Assembly (NCBI RefSeq): GCF_009017415.1
Contig: NC_092406.1
Span: 496,001-560,000 of the forward strand
Source of the DNA: Aspergillus flavus
Lineage: Eukaryota; Ascomycota; Eurotiomycetes; Eurotiales; Aspergillaceae
Direction: 5' to 3'
Length of the DNA stretch: 64,000 nt
Part shown: one piece after another, positions 45,876-56,964 of the stretch
How the letters are laid out: every line of letters starts with the position of its first letter
How positions within the stretch are numbered: position 1 is the first letter of the stretch
Notes under the pieces: model-generated
The model's input: the letters and a program-made list of their open reading frames with translations, nothing else
Databases searched by the model: none
What the model was told of the DNA's origin: nothing
Translations under genes and position numbers: made by a program

Positions 45876-47273
45876 CGTCAAGACTTGGCATAGTAGAAAC
45901 TTGTTGTTGTCTTGGATACAGCCGTATGGGTGAATGCTTGAGTTTGCTTGAGTATATATAAGGAACGATGGTTGCCGCGGTGGTAACGCTGTGTATCGGC
46001 CCAGTTTTGGTGGTTAGAATCCTCAATTAGTCTGATACTCCCTGATGGGTCTACCGGATTCTTTCCGGTTGACTCCGACCAATACCGGCTATCATTAAGA
46101 TAGCCCACCTTGTTTCCCAATGCGAAGCTGCCGAATTGCCGGATCGACAAGATATCAGAATGAAAACCATTCACCACACCCACACGAGTGGATGGTCAAC
46201 CAGCGACTCGGTGTAGTCTTTCATGAAAATCGTTATGTACTCAGAAACTGTGTATTTCGCACTTGAACTGAGCGTCGGTTCGCTGGCAGGACGCCGAATT
46301 ATTATCGCACAGGCTCGCTCAACCTATAACATGGGCTGGATAGGCTTGAATTTCATTTGCAAATGTAGCGTTCCAAGCAGTCCCGGTAGTGCACGCTACC
46401 GCTGCATTTTTCAGTCAAGAGAAGATGTACCTAGTACCTACAGCTAGCTCAATAAGTTTGTGAACTGGGCGTTCTGTTGGTGTCCCACTCTTTCACGTGG
46501 CACAAAGTTTAGGGTGAGATTATGACAATCTCGCGAAGATGACCGTATCCTGAACATACGTACATTCGCGTGCATATCCCTTGCATATGGCAACGACAGA
46601 ATGCTCGTTTCGGAGGGCAAGGTTTGCCCAGAGCTCTAGTCCGCCATAGTGTCAATCGTGATCTACTCTTCCATAGAACGGTCTCTTAGAGCCATGATGT
46701 CCATCCGGAGAAGTAAAATAAAAAAAAAAAAAGTCTTGTTCCTCGTGTATTCATGTGACGCATATCCTGTATGTGTGTCGCCATAATTGTGCGATCGATT
46801 AATTGAGATCCGCGGCGAGTTAACTGAAAAACGCAAAGTTGCTAATGCTTGGTATTAGCTACTTTCAGAGCTGAAGAATTCTCAAAAGGCTGGCCGATCA
46901 ATGGCGTCGGTGGCTGTAAGATTGAAGTTCCAGAAGCAAAATTTTAGGTTCATTTTAGAGAGCTATAAGATTTAGCTCGGGGGAAACCCAACCCTATTCT
47001 CAGCTCGCGGGACCGCGGTGATGGACAGCAGGCAACCATTGCCGGTGATCTAGGATGAGAATTTCTAATCAACACTCAAGGCATTATAACGCGAACCTTG
47101 CGACAAAGTACCGAGGCTCATGCTAGTCATCCGTCAACACGCAGGGTCTACGCGCTATCGGCTGACTAGTACTGGGAAGGAGTTGCTCTCCTTTCTGAGG
47201 CAATGATGAGCTGCATGCGCCGTGCAGCCATGTGGCAGCCATGGCTTTCCAGTTGAGGATTGTGGTCCATGGA

Positions 47274-47282
47274 TACTCCGTA
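47274..47282 (-). repeat. TACGGAGTA nonamer, copy 4
   Basis: The plus strand reads TACTCCGTA inside GATACTCCGTACAGTACTC. Confidence 0.7.
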
Positions 47283-47457
47283 CAGTACTCTAACAGGGTC
47301 CAATCTCAGAAAGCAGCTGGGCTTTGACACCCGGTGGAGGACGGTTTAGGTTTTGAGGTAGCACTTGTCCGCAGTAGTAAACACATTAGCCAAAGTCAAA
47401 TGAATGTCATGGAGAATTAGTAATGATTAAATGACTACGCTAATTTGCCCCATACCT

Positions 47458-47466
47458 TACTCCGTA
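47458..47466 (-). repeat. TACGGAGTA nonamer, copy 5
   Basis: The plus strand reads TACTCCGTA, 184 bp from copy 4 in the same orientation. Confidence 0.7.
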
Positions 47467-48299
47467 CCACCTATCACAGGGAGTGAAGTATCCACAAGAA
47501 AGACAGTGAGGCTGTACCCGACGGAAGGTGCAGATGGGAGGATATGGAAAGTTAATGCTATCCAGATTCGACTGATTTGAACTATGAGGTATGATGGTAG
47601 TGATCATTTGGTGCAAAGTTTATGACGGCAAAGTTGAACCCACATGGAGTTGCATATGCATATGACGATGAGGACTGATGAGGAAGGCGAAAAAGGAGAG
47701 TCACGGGGGACTAAACCTAGAAAGACAAAGTTATGATCGAAAAGGATCAAAAAGACCAGAAGCCAGTTCTGGTGCTTCCGTGCCCAATCTGGAAATGGAA
47801 CCGAAAAGCCTAGAAACACATTAGGCCTATTTGAGAATAGTCTCATGTCATGCGGCAATGGAATGGGTCACGTTCTCGTTCTCGTTCATGGTTAACAAGC
47901 GGAATTAAGCATCAACAAGCAATCGACTGTGCCAATCCGTGGGAAAAGACCTTGACTTCCCATGGTCATACCTACTCCGAGTATACCATCCATGTGTTCA
48001 TTCATTCATCCCCTGTACGTTTAATATATGAAGGCCTGATTCGTCTGATCGCTGAGTTCTTCCTTATGGCTAAGAGTGCTGTCCGAATGACTTTCAGACT
48101 ATGAGCCATCACATGCAGCCTCATTATTGGGGCTTCTCTTTCCCACACTATCGTTCAATAAGGGATCGTTGCAGTTTAAGATTATGCCATGTCTGTTGAA
48201 CCAACAGACACAAACAAGCGATCGTCTGCTGCACGGGTGGATTGTTACTATTGTATGCACTACAATTACTAGGACAGTGTCTAGAGCGTGGCTAATACT

Positions 48300-48308
48300 T
48301 ACGGAGTA
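48300..48308 (+). repeat. TACGGAGTA nonamer, copy 6
   Basis: Exact copy, followed directly by a second GAGTAC (TACGGAGTACCGAGTAC). Confidence 0.7.
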
Positions 48309-48534
48309 CCGAGTACAGTCTCTAGCGGGAAGTGGGTTAGGTACACCAATCAATTGCCAGTTTTTCATTACACAAGCACACGGAATAAATGATACATGGT
48401 TACAGAGCAATGCTCCAATCCTCAGTGGATCTCCGGTATTTATTACCCACATCGATCGACGTAGCGGGTCTTGAGAGTCTCGAGACGGTTGGATTTCTGG
48501 AATTGTCTCTTTCCCTCCAGTCTCGGCAACACTA

Positions 48535-49059
48535 ATGCAATTTTGTTTAGGGTTCTCCTCTCTTTTTCGACGGAGAAGCCTTATCTCTCTCGGTCACCAA
48601 GAAAGGAGTGAGACGTTCATTATGCTTGACCTGGAAACTTTGCGGGGTTCCTGCGGCGGTTCATTCCTATTCTTGCTAATTTCCAGCTTTAACGCACTAC
48701 GTATGCACCTAACGGCCAATCCGGTGTCTGTGTGTCTGTCACGGAGGAGTGGTGGCAAAGTTGAACTACTCCTGTTTCGAGATTTTCCGTGCAATAATAT
48801 CCTTCTGCCTGGGGTCGGTAGAAGTCCACTTATGCCACAATGGGCCCAAATCAGCCCCCTACAGCTGCGGCGAAATGCAGACGACGGCTGTTTGGAACCC
48901 ATCTGGTTCAACGCTACCACTTTTGCCCTTATTCTGACTGGGCAATTTGACCCCGTAAGCTCGTGGGGAAGGTTATCTAACGTCGAATTACGAGAGCCAA
49001 GGAATTTTACGACGTACTACATCCTTGAGCCTTTCCTCCTCAATTCCCCCGCAGCCTAA
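48535..49059 (+). CDS. Doubtful 174-residue open frame
   Basis: This frame starts with ATG at 48535 and is the longest in the gene-poor region. The translation (MQFCLGFSSLFRRRSLISLG...) shows no domain, signal peptide or repeat I can recognise. An opposing frame of 108 codons overlaps it. I list it only because it is the best candidate here; it is more likely chance. Confidence 0.15.
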   Translation: MQFCLGFSSLFRRRSLISLGHQERSETFIMLDLETLRGSCGGSFLFLLISSFNALRMHLTANPVSVCLSRRSGGKVELLLFRDFPCNNILLPGVGRSPLMPQWAQISPLQLRRNADDGCLEPIWFNATTFALILTGQFDPVSSWGRLSNVELREPRNFTTYYILEPFLLNSPAA

Positions 49060-49800
49060 GATTACATTCGTGGCCTTACTTTTCTTGGCATGGAACCTCG
49101 TGTCCAGAGTTTTCAGGAACCACCACACCACATCCAGGGCTCAGAAGTCCATTAGGTTTTTTTTTTACTTCATATTTGATCGTCCGGAAGGTTGCCCCTG
49201 TACGGTGTTCCAAGTTCGGTCAGTAAACTTACTACTGCTTAGTCCATTCAGACCTGTGGAGTCAGTCCCTTTCATAAAGGAATTGTTGGTCGAGGCGGAG
49301 ATAACTAAGCCCATCAGAGTTTAATAAAAGCTTTGCGCGGCCTACGGATGAGAGGTGCCACTCCACACAGTCCACTCGCCCAATGTCGGTAGTTCAGTTT
49401 CAATCCCCATTTTAGAATTTTAGTTAAAGAATTAAAAATAATAGAATTAATATTGCACTACTTTCGTTGTGGCCCTTAACCTTCTCGTCTTCCCCCTCTT
49501 TTCTTTTCTCATGCTGATAGCTGGTCCATCATGGAATAGGGATATGGATAGCCCCTGAAGAAAAGCGGATATAATAGATATTTCTCCGCTTTGGATTAAA
49601 TCTCCATAGGGTGCCAGCCCGACGATTTACATACCACATCTGCCGGAGAAACCGGTGTCTCCCCAAGGTGGCTTTTCGTCTTCCTGTTTCTAAGATCGTT
49701 TCGACAGCTTCGCCCTACCCTGGGGCACGGCCTCCTCACGTGTCGCACGAAGAATGATAACAGCAGAATCGAGAACAGCACTACGAGAGGTTAAACGACA

Positions 49801-51188
49801 ATGAGTCTGGCTCAGGTGCTGAGTGTGCTGGCCAGTCAAGATGACGAGGGTAACTCCCTTGCACGACGACTGGCTTATACTGACGCTGGCCCTACTTTGG
49901 ATATCGATCCTTTACCTTCAGCCCAACGCAAGGGTCTTATTGCGGTCACGGTCATGGCCTTCCTATCTTTCATCGCGACTTTGGTTCTGCTATTATTTAT
50001 CACTTATCGGCTGGTCTTCTGGCGCTCCAACTACGCACGGTATATCGGTTACAATCAGTACATCGTTCTTATCTACAACCTAGTGTTGGCCGATCTGCAA
50101 CAATCACTCGCATTTTTGATCTGTCTTAAATGGATTACAGAGAACAAAATAGAAGCATCTTCAGCGGCTTGCTTTCTTCAAGGATTCTGGCTGCAGATCG
50201 GGGATCCCGGCAGTGGTTTGTTCGTGCTTGCAATTGCTGTCCATACATTTATTCTGGTAGCACTAGGTCACAAACTGAGCCATCGCGTCTTTGTTTGTGG
50301 TGTGGTTGGTGTATGGCTTTTTGTAGCCATCTTGGTTATCATTCCACTTGCAGCTCACGGACGATTTGTGTTCATCCCATCGGGCGCATGGGTAAGGGTC
50401 CTACGTTTCCCCGATATGAAATCAATTGCTGAACGTAATACCAGTGCTGGATCAGCGAAGAGTACGAGCCAATCCGTTTGTGGACCCATTATATCTGGAT
50501 TTTCCTGGCTGAATTCGGGACTGTCTGCCTTTACGCCATCATGTGGTTTCAGCTACGACGTCGGATCAAGCAATCGGCGATTCTCGGAAACAGTCAAACA
50601 GAAAGTCTCAAGCGCCTGCGACGTGTCATTGGGTACATGATTATCTATCCGGTTGCGTACATTGTTCTATCATTGCCTCTTGCTGCAGGGCGAATGGCAA
50701 CAGCCCAAGGTCAAACGCCAAGCATCGCCTTCTTCTGTGTCGCTGGTGCCGTGATCACGAGTTCAGGCTTAGTTGATGTCCTTCTCTACACGCTCACCCG
50801 CCGAAACCTCATTCTGGAGTCCGAACCGAGTCGCGATCGCAGTTACAACCGCTTTGCAAGCAGCGTAAACCGGAAAACTGACCATCTTACGACCATTACC
50901 GCCGCAGAAGGCAAGCACACTCGGACTGATATCAGCGTTCTACGCACCCATCGACACCGTGAAGACGACGATGAATTCGGTCACACTGTGCGCGAAGGAT
51001 CTACCGACAATATCGTGCAACCTTCCGGCATGGAACTGGCCCCTCTAGGAAAGGTGTATCAACATACTACAATTGAAATCACCCATGAACCTGCATACCC
51101 GGAGGCTGAAAGCAGTGACCGGTCGAGCAAAGGCTCCATTGGTGACGGCAAAGGCCCTGCACAGAGCGCTAGGATGTGGGGGAGATAG
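49801..51188 (+). CDS. Seven-transmembrane G protein-coupled receptor (Git3/cAMP-receptor-like group)
   Basis: Exons 49801-50391 and 50445-51188 (1335 nt, 444 residues). The intron (GTAAGG..ACCAG) joins SGAW|CWISEEYEPIRLWTHYIW. Seven hydrophobic segments are visible, for example GLIAVTVMAFLSFIATLVLL, YIVLIYNLVLADLQQSLAFL, GLFVLAIAVHTFILVAL, VCGVVGVWLFVAILVIIPL, IWIFLAEFGTVCLYAIMWF, VIGYMIIYPVAYIVLSLPLA and a last one around FCVAGAVITSSGLVDVLLY. Paired Cys in the extracellular parts (AACFLQGFW and CWISEEY) fit the class. The third inner loop has LKRLRRVIGYM, as in Git3-type receptors. A polar Ser/His/Asp-rich cytoplasmic tail follows. The ligand cannot be told; the class assignment within fungal GPCRs is tentative. 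Confidence 0.85.
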
Positions 51189-52821
51189 TCGACAGTCGAC
51201 TGGCCTGTAGCCCTTACTCACGCCAACTCTTAACGTTATCGAATTAATGTCGAATGCCCTTTTTATTCCTTGTTTCCCTCTTACTCACGCTCTCTTCCCA
51301 TTCATACACTTTCTTGACATAATACGCTTATTAGTGACGCCCGACCCTTCTATTTCTGGGGGCCTCTTACCTTTTCTATCATTCATGACGCTTATATTGA
51401 TATCCCAGACCCTCGGCTCTGTGTTTATTTTGGTTCCAGGGTGATTGGTCTATCCCTGCCTTTCATTACATTTATCATGTACATATATAGCATTTCCTTC
51501 TACCTTTTCACACATGTCTCTTATTGGGAGGAGATACGATACGAAGATTTGCAACAAATGATGTATAGGCCGTGACGAGCCTTCTCATGGAAGATTCAAA
51601 CACGCGAGCACCTGTGATCAAGACCTTCGAATAGCATAGATACCATATCTACAATCAAACAAGATACAAAAACTAATAACCTTTCACACACAACTCCACC
51701 CCATAACGCCCTAGTATCGATCTACTCATGCACACACCCCGACAAATACTTCCCAAAAATGATCCTTCAGCTCATTAAACAGCGGGACCTATATAAGCTG
51801 CAACTCTTATACACGCTAACTCACAATACAAAGGGTTCCAACAAGATCAGCGACGAGAGTGAGCACGGAGCTCCTGTTCGCCTTAGCATGGCTCAACGAA
51901 CGGAATAGACTAAGAATCTGAGCCAGTCGCTGAAAGGATGGCGTTCCGCGCCGCGTCAGTGCGGTGAAGGGATCTTCGTGATCGTCAAACCGAGGCGAGA
52001 GGATCGGCTACGATGTCGGCTGTCTTCGGAAGGGGTCGTGAAGTTCGGTGTTCGTAGTACTTGGTTGTCTGTGGCGAACTGTCGTTGAGGATTTGGGCTT
52101 GCTGATGGCACTTTTGGTAGACTGAGTTCGTCTTTTTGTTAATTGTTGACAGGTTTCTTGTCTATTATGTTTTATGTCGGCTTATACGGAATTATGCTTG
52201 AATTGATGGGGACCAGGAGGGATTAGTTTGAGCTTGTATGGATTCATGAATGGGGAGGGTAGACCAGTCCCTTTTCTGTCCAATGTTTAACACCTGTCTA
52301 CTATGAACATATTTCCTTTGGAAGTAATTAGTTGAATAATGTATAATATGGCTATTGTGAGAGTATTTGATCCCTGGGGGGAAAATGTACTTCGGTCGTG
52401 CATAGTTATTGGTGGAAGATATATATAATTAGTGGGCTCCTAGTGAGTGTGACTTTTTTACTCTCAGCAACATTGTTTTCCTACTGATCATCGCTGGAAT
52501 TAATAGGAGCCAAGACAGCAATCCAACTCTCCTTTGCTTTCTCTCCCTGTGTGTGCGTTAAAAGAAGGGGTGGGGAAAGGGACGAAGAGAAGGTTATCCT
52601 CTAGTATACCTCAGTCTGCAGATTGGGGACACAGAACTTAACCGCTCATAGAGAAATGTATGCTATCATGGCTCTGTAATTGCAATTTGTCAAATAGTTG
52701 TTGTCCAGTAGTGTCTATATAAAAGCTTGATTGCTTACTCAAGGTCAGCATCATCATCATCATCAAGTCCTTGCCTACAGCTCATTCTGTCTCCGTATCA
52801 TCAGCTCTGGTATTGACCTTA
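51189..52821. other. Intergenic between convergent genes
   Basis: 3' flanks of the receptor gene and of the DUF3716-like gene. It contains a (CAT)n microsatellite at 52749-52765. No gene is seen. Confidence 0.5.
52749..52765. repeat. (CAT)n microsatellite
   Basis: Five CAT units plus CA, about 60 bp downstream of the stop of the gene with the acidic repeat tail. On the minus strand it reads GAT repeats, the same codon type as the Asp-rich tail. Confidence 0.8.
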
Positions 52822-53988
52822 TCAATATTCGCCCTCAGTAGTGTCATCCTCAAAGGTATCATCCTCTGTAGTGTCATCCTTTGTAGTAGCATCATCAGTA
52901 CTGTCATACTCACAGGTTTCGTCCTCAGAGGTATCATCGTCAGAGGTATAATAAGAGCTATCATCCATAGTTGCTGCTGCCCAGCTGCGCTTGGCAGTAG
53001 CAGAGGCCCCAGATTCCCTGCGAACTGTATCACGAAGAGTAGAAGTCGAAGACTGTCCTGGACCTGCAGTATAAGCGGCCAATGTATTGTTGTTTGCAAC
53101 AGTCTGTTTCGGGAGACCATTGGCGGCAGCCTGAAAGATAAGGGGATACGATAAATCGTCCTGACCCTTCTCCAGGAAAGCACAAAGAGTGGATGTATCG
53201 ATACCATCGAGGGTCAATCCAGAATCGGCACGTATAAAGGGAATTATACAATTCTTCTCTCGATCGTGTACTTGTCCAAAACTAAGCTCATTAAAAATAT
53301 GAGCATCAAGGTGATCGTACCCGCCTGTTGCAATTTGCCCTGAGATTTCACCCATCATTAGCCCAAAATATTGACAAAGAAGCTCACGATTTCTCAAAAC
53401 TGGATTGTTGTCTTGGGTCGCTGCTGCAGTCGACGAAATTGCAACGGGAGTTTTAGACTCCTTGAGACAAGAGAGGGAGGCACCGGTAGTTGTAATTTTT
53501 GCATCCTTTCCCGAGCCAACACGCTGTCTCTTGTTACCCTTTGCAACAGCGTAAGAGGCCTCATTGGCTAAGCTTTCGCCGTCCTCGACCCCGCTAAGAT
53601 CGGAGGTGCTGTCCAATGCTGGGCCAGAACTTCTCGAGGACAAGCTGCAGTACTTGGCTCCAGAGGAGTGGACACAAGTAGCGCATGCTCCATGTTGGAC
53701 GCCAAAGGCGATGACACAGCCCTTGTAAATAGGAGTAGTTTTGCAACGTCTGCATTCGTCTTTACTAGATAACCTTTCGCCTGTTAGATATATATGTGTG
53801 GCGAGGCGATACCCAAGGCGATCGTGATCACCATATTTATGGGGTATAGCGCCTGACGTCGTATGTCTTGCGAGGTCGCGAAGCACAGGACGATCCAATA
53901 AGTCTTTTCCGTCCTTGCTGAGGGTCCAGCACTGGAGTGGCTGCAAGCCGCTGCGGTAATATCTATTCTCGGGAGCTCTGAAGGCCAT
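52822..53988 (-). CDS. DUF3716-like Cys-cluster protein with acidic repeat tail
   Basis: A single uninterrupted minus-strand frame of 388 residues from ATG 53986-53988. Residues about 75-115 show the Cys arrangement C-x2-C..GCV..GACATC..CSL (DECRRCKTTPIYKGCVIAFG, then GACATCVHSSGAKYCSL). This resembles the DUF3716 cluster common and often multi-copy in Aspergillus-type genomes, with no known function. A basic patch KGNKRQRVGSGKDAK could direct it to the nucleus. The middle part (RNRELLCQYFGLMMGEISGQ) looks helical. The C-terminal 39 residues are an acidic Asp/Glu/Thr repeat. There is no intron and no close partner gene; the P450 gene lies divergent, about 900 bp away. Confidence 0.75.
   Translation of the reverse strand: MAFRAPENRYYRSGLQPLQCWTLSKDGKDLLDRPVLRDLARHTTSGAIPHKYGDHDRLGYRLATHIYLTGERLSSKDECRRCKTTPIYKGCVIAFGVQHGACATCVHSSGAKYCSLSSRSSGPALDSTSDLSGVEDGESLANEASYAVAKGNKRQRVGSGKDAKITTTGASLSCLKESKTPVAISSTAAATQDNNPVLRNRELLCQYFGLMMGEISGQIATGGYDHLDAHIFNELSFGQVHDREKNCIIPFIRADSGLTLDGIDTSTLCAFLEKGQDDLSYPLIFQAAANGLPKQTVANNNTLAAYTAGPGQSSTSTLRDTVRRESGASATAKRSWAAATMDDSSYYTSDDDTSEDETCEYDSTDDATTKDDTTEDDTFEDDTTEGEY
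52825..52941 (-). repeat. Acidic 5-residue tandem repeat in coding sequence
   Basis: The stretch encodes about 39 residues built from degenerate D-D-T-x-E units (for example DDTTEDDTFEDDTTE). At DNA level GTCATCCT/GTATCATC units recur every 15 nt on the plus strand. This looks like an internally expanded minisatellite. Confidence 0.75.
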
Positions 53989-54882
53989 GATATATCAACA
54001 GGCTATTGGTGGCTCCTTATTCATGAATGCTTGAATTGATGGCTAATCAAGCTAGCTAGGCCGAAACAAGGAAAGCTATTGTGGGACCGCTTAACTGTCG
54101 GAAGAACCATATCCCGGGCCACCTACTAGGTTGAAATCCAGAACATCCAAATACTAGGTATGGTAAAGTGTATAACCTCGGCGGCCGCCTACTGTTATAG
54201 CTGAGGCATTTTCTGCGTGTACAAAAGTTTTGTATGTCCCTAGTTATTGGCTATTTTACAGGTGGTTATGACCAATGCTATTGCGTTCTAAATTTCAAGG
54301 ACCAGTCAGTGGTCACTGTATCAGCTGATACGGATACCCCACAATCTGTCCAGATCCCGATGATTCAACTTACTCGCTTCCATTCAATTACCGAGCATTG
54401 ACGTTAAGGAACAGATCCCGACCCGCTGATAAACTATATTATTGGCTCAAGACAACACGAAGCCTCTCGCCGGGGGTTTGCTTTCTCCTGTACGGAGTAC
54501 ACCCAAAAATAATTGCCGTTGATCGCTTAGCGATCGGTGTTCGGCTGTGACCAAAGTATCTCCACATCTTCCGCTGGACGGACTGGCGACAATGCGACAT
54601 CCGCTTAGTCAACCTAGCATAGCATAACTAGCGCGCTGAGGGGTTCACCGAATTAAATGTGTATAACTTAGTATCCAGACATGAACGCCGGTGCTAGACG
54701 ATACGTGTTAATCTGATTGACCAGGGTGGCTGCTTCTCTCCAGAAGGCTGAGGGCGATCATTTATAGTTGCTCCCAGTGTTGTCATTTGTGCTACTATCT
54801 GAGAATAAACACCGTGAAACTTGCCGGCTGACTGTAAAACAACAAGTTGCATGGTGAATTACCGATCCCTCACCTTAATAAT
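53989..54882. promoter_or_regulatory. Divergent intergenic region, DUF3716-like / P450
   Basis: About 900 bp between divergent starts. It contains an exact TACGGAGTA at 54491-54499. No gene is seen. Confidence 0.4.
54491..54499 (+). repeat. TACGGAGTA nonamer, copy 7
   Basis: Exact copy (GTACGGAGTAC), about 390 bp upstream of the P450 ATG. Confidence 0.7.
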
Positions 54883-56457
54883 ATGGAGTGGCAGATATAC
54901 TTGGGCATTGCATTTGCGCTGTGGATCGTTCAGGTAATACTTTAGTTGTGTGCGCTTACTCCTGGGCGCTCATTCAATACTTCGGTGACTCACCATACTA
55001 GGTCCTCTATACAGCTTTCACATCCCCTCTTCGGCGCGTCCCAGGCCCATTATACACAGTCCTGACTAGGTTACCTCTGAAGCTAGCAAGTCTCACAGGA
55101 AATCGCATTTATTTCGTCCACGAGCTGCACCGGAAATATGGCCCAATTGTCCGTATTGCCCCGGACGACGTCGACATATCTTCACTTGCTGAATTCAGGG
55201 AAATTCATCGCGCCGGATCTCCATTCCTGAAGTCAAAATGGTACGAAAAGTTCGTCCCCTCCAAGAGATCTGGAGTCTTTACGATGAGAGACCCTAAAGA
55301 ACATGCTGCACGGAGGAAGCTGTTTGCACGACCATTCTCGAAATCAGAGCTGCGCCGGACCTGGGAGCCAGCTGTCAGGGAGAAGGTCCAATTGGCAGTC
55401 TCTCAGATCCAGCGGGAGTTAAAAGCAGTCGGGAAATCCGACTTGTTGAAATGGTGGACGTTCCTTGCGACAGATGTGAGCGGGCAATTAATGTTCGGAG
55501 AGTCGTTTAACATGCTTCAGCTTGGGAAAGTAAGTCGCATACACATATGCGTGCTGCACCGGCCTGTGACTAATGTTTTAGAAAAACCAATACATAAATG
55601 TGCTGGAATCCACCATGATGGGCTCTGGAATCGGAGCGGAGCTTCCGTTGGTGGCGTGGCTCGGTCGTCACATTCCTCTTTCATCCTTTCAGAACATGTT
55701 CCGTGCGACTGACTACCTTTTCCAATATGGGCAGCGGGCGGTAACAAACAGCCGGACGACCAGTAATGCTAGTCGTAACATCTTTGCTGGTATGGTGTAT
55801 GAGTCGGAGAAGGGCGACGGCATTATTACCGATGAAGAGGTGGTGCTGGAGGCCGGGAATCTTATCGTCGCCGGTTCAGATACAACCGCAATCACTCTTA
55901 CGTACCTCATATGGGCAGTGCTCTCACAGCCGAAACTGCAACGCGAACTAGAAGAAGAAGTCAACAGCCTCAGCGCCGATTTCGATGACTCTGCGTTGGA
56001 GGAGTTACCACTGCTTAATGCAGTCATTATGGAAGCATTGAGGCTTTATGGGGCTGCACCAGGGGCGCTGCCTCGAGAGACACCTGAAGGTGGAGCGAAG
56101 TTCTGTGGCTACTTCATTCCCCAAGGGATGACCGTGACCACGCAGGCCTATTCAATCCACAGGGACGGGGATATTTATCCAGATCCCGAGAGGTTTGATG
56201 TCAGCCGCTGGCTCAAGACGGAGACGAGCGCCTCTGAGCTTGCCAAGAAGGCTTTTTCACCATTTGGTGCTGGGGGTAGAATTTGTCTTGGGATTCATCT
56301 GGCTTGGATGGAGCTCCGTTTGGCGACGGCGCAATTCTTCCGAGAGTGTGCAGGGGTCAGATTGGCGCCAAGTGCGACATGGGAGAACATGCGGCCAGTG
56401 AATTACTTTTTAATCTCACCAAGGGGGCATCAGTGTGAGGTTGAGTGTAACTACTGA
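54883..56457 (+). CDS. Cytochrome P450 monooxygenase
   Basis: Exons 54883-54933, 55002-55529 and 55582-56457 (1455 nt, 484 residues); both introns are phase 0. The first exon is only 17 codons and encodes the membrane anchor MEWQIYLGIAFALWIVQ. P450 hallmarks, in order: RRVPGP hinge, RKYGPIVRIAPDDV, the I-helix AGSDTTAIT, the K-helix EALR (ExxR), DPERFDVSRW (PERF), and the heme loop FSPFGAGGRICLGIHLAWME with the Cys thiolate ligand. It is an ER-bound monooxygenase using NADPH-P450 reductase; the substrate is unknown, but the type is that of secondary metabolism. It is followed on the same strand, 507 bp later, by a Zn2Cys6 regulator. Confidence 0.93.
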
Positions 56458-56964
56458 AAGGTGTCATGTCAGCAGGAAATGGCAAAATCCTTGTTTTCTG
56501 TTTTTTTAGTTCCCGTCTCTGTCCAAGGCGTAGAAGTATTAATAACCTGTCATGCCTTGAAAAAAGCAAACTTTAAAATACACTGAGAAAAAAGCCACCC
56601 AACAAAAGAAGCAAACACCAGCAAGCAGGTGACTCCACCTTGAGAAAAGGAAAAGTTATTCTCCCGATCTGCAAGATCCAATCCCTCACTCTTCTTGCCC
56701 TCGGCTGATGCCGGATCATCCAAGCCATACCCGTTGCCAAGACTCATTCCATCAAAGCTCCACCATATGGACCACTTGATTGTATGGTTGATTGACATCA
56801 AGTCGGGATTCGCTTACGCTGTTCGGGATTTGGATTTTTTCTCATCGGCCGGCAACAAAACCTAACCATGCCATGCGCAAATCCCTTGACGAAGTATTTC
56901 TGCAGGACAGTGTACGATCCTTGCCTTTTCTAAACTCTGCGCGATATTGACCGGGATTTGAGAT
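56458..56964. other. Intergenic
   Basis: Between the P450 and the regulator, on the same strand. No gene is seen. Confidence 0.45.

Larger units (their letters stand above)
43238..49800. other. 6.5-kb stretch without a convincing gene
   Basis: This is the longest gene-free stretch here. It holds four of the seven exact TACGGAGTA copies, a T run at 44298-44311, an A run at 46720-46732 and a TATATATAAGG box near 45953 with no gene downstream. The segment 43520-44050 is rich in A and C on the plus strand. Open frames of 60-115 codons occur on both strands, but they overlap each other, mostly lack ATG, have no splice partners and match no family. It could hold a noncoding RNA, extended control regions of the 7TM receptor gene, or old repeat remains. 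Confidence 0.55.
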
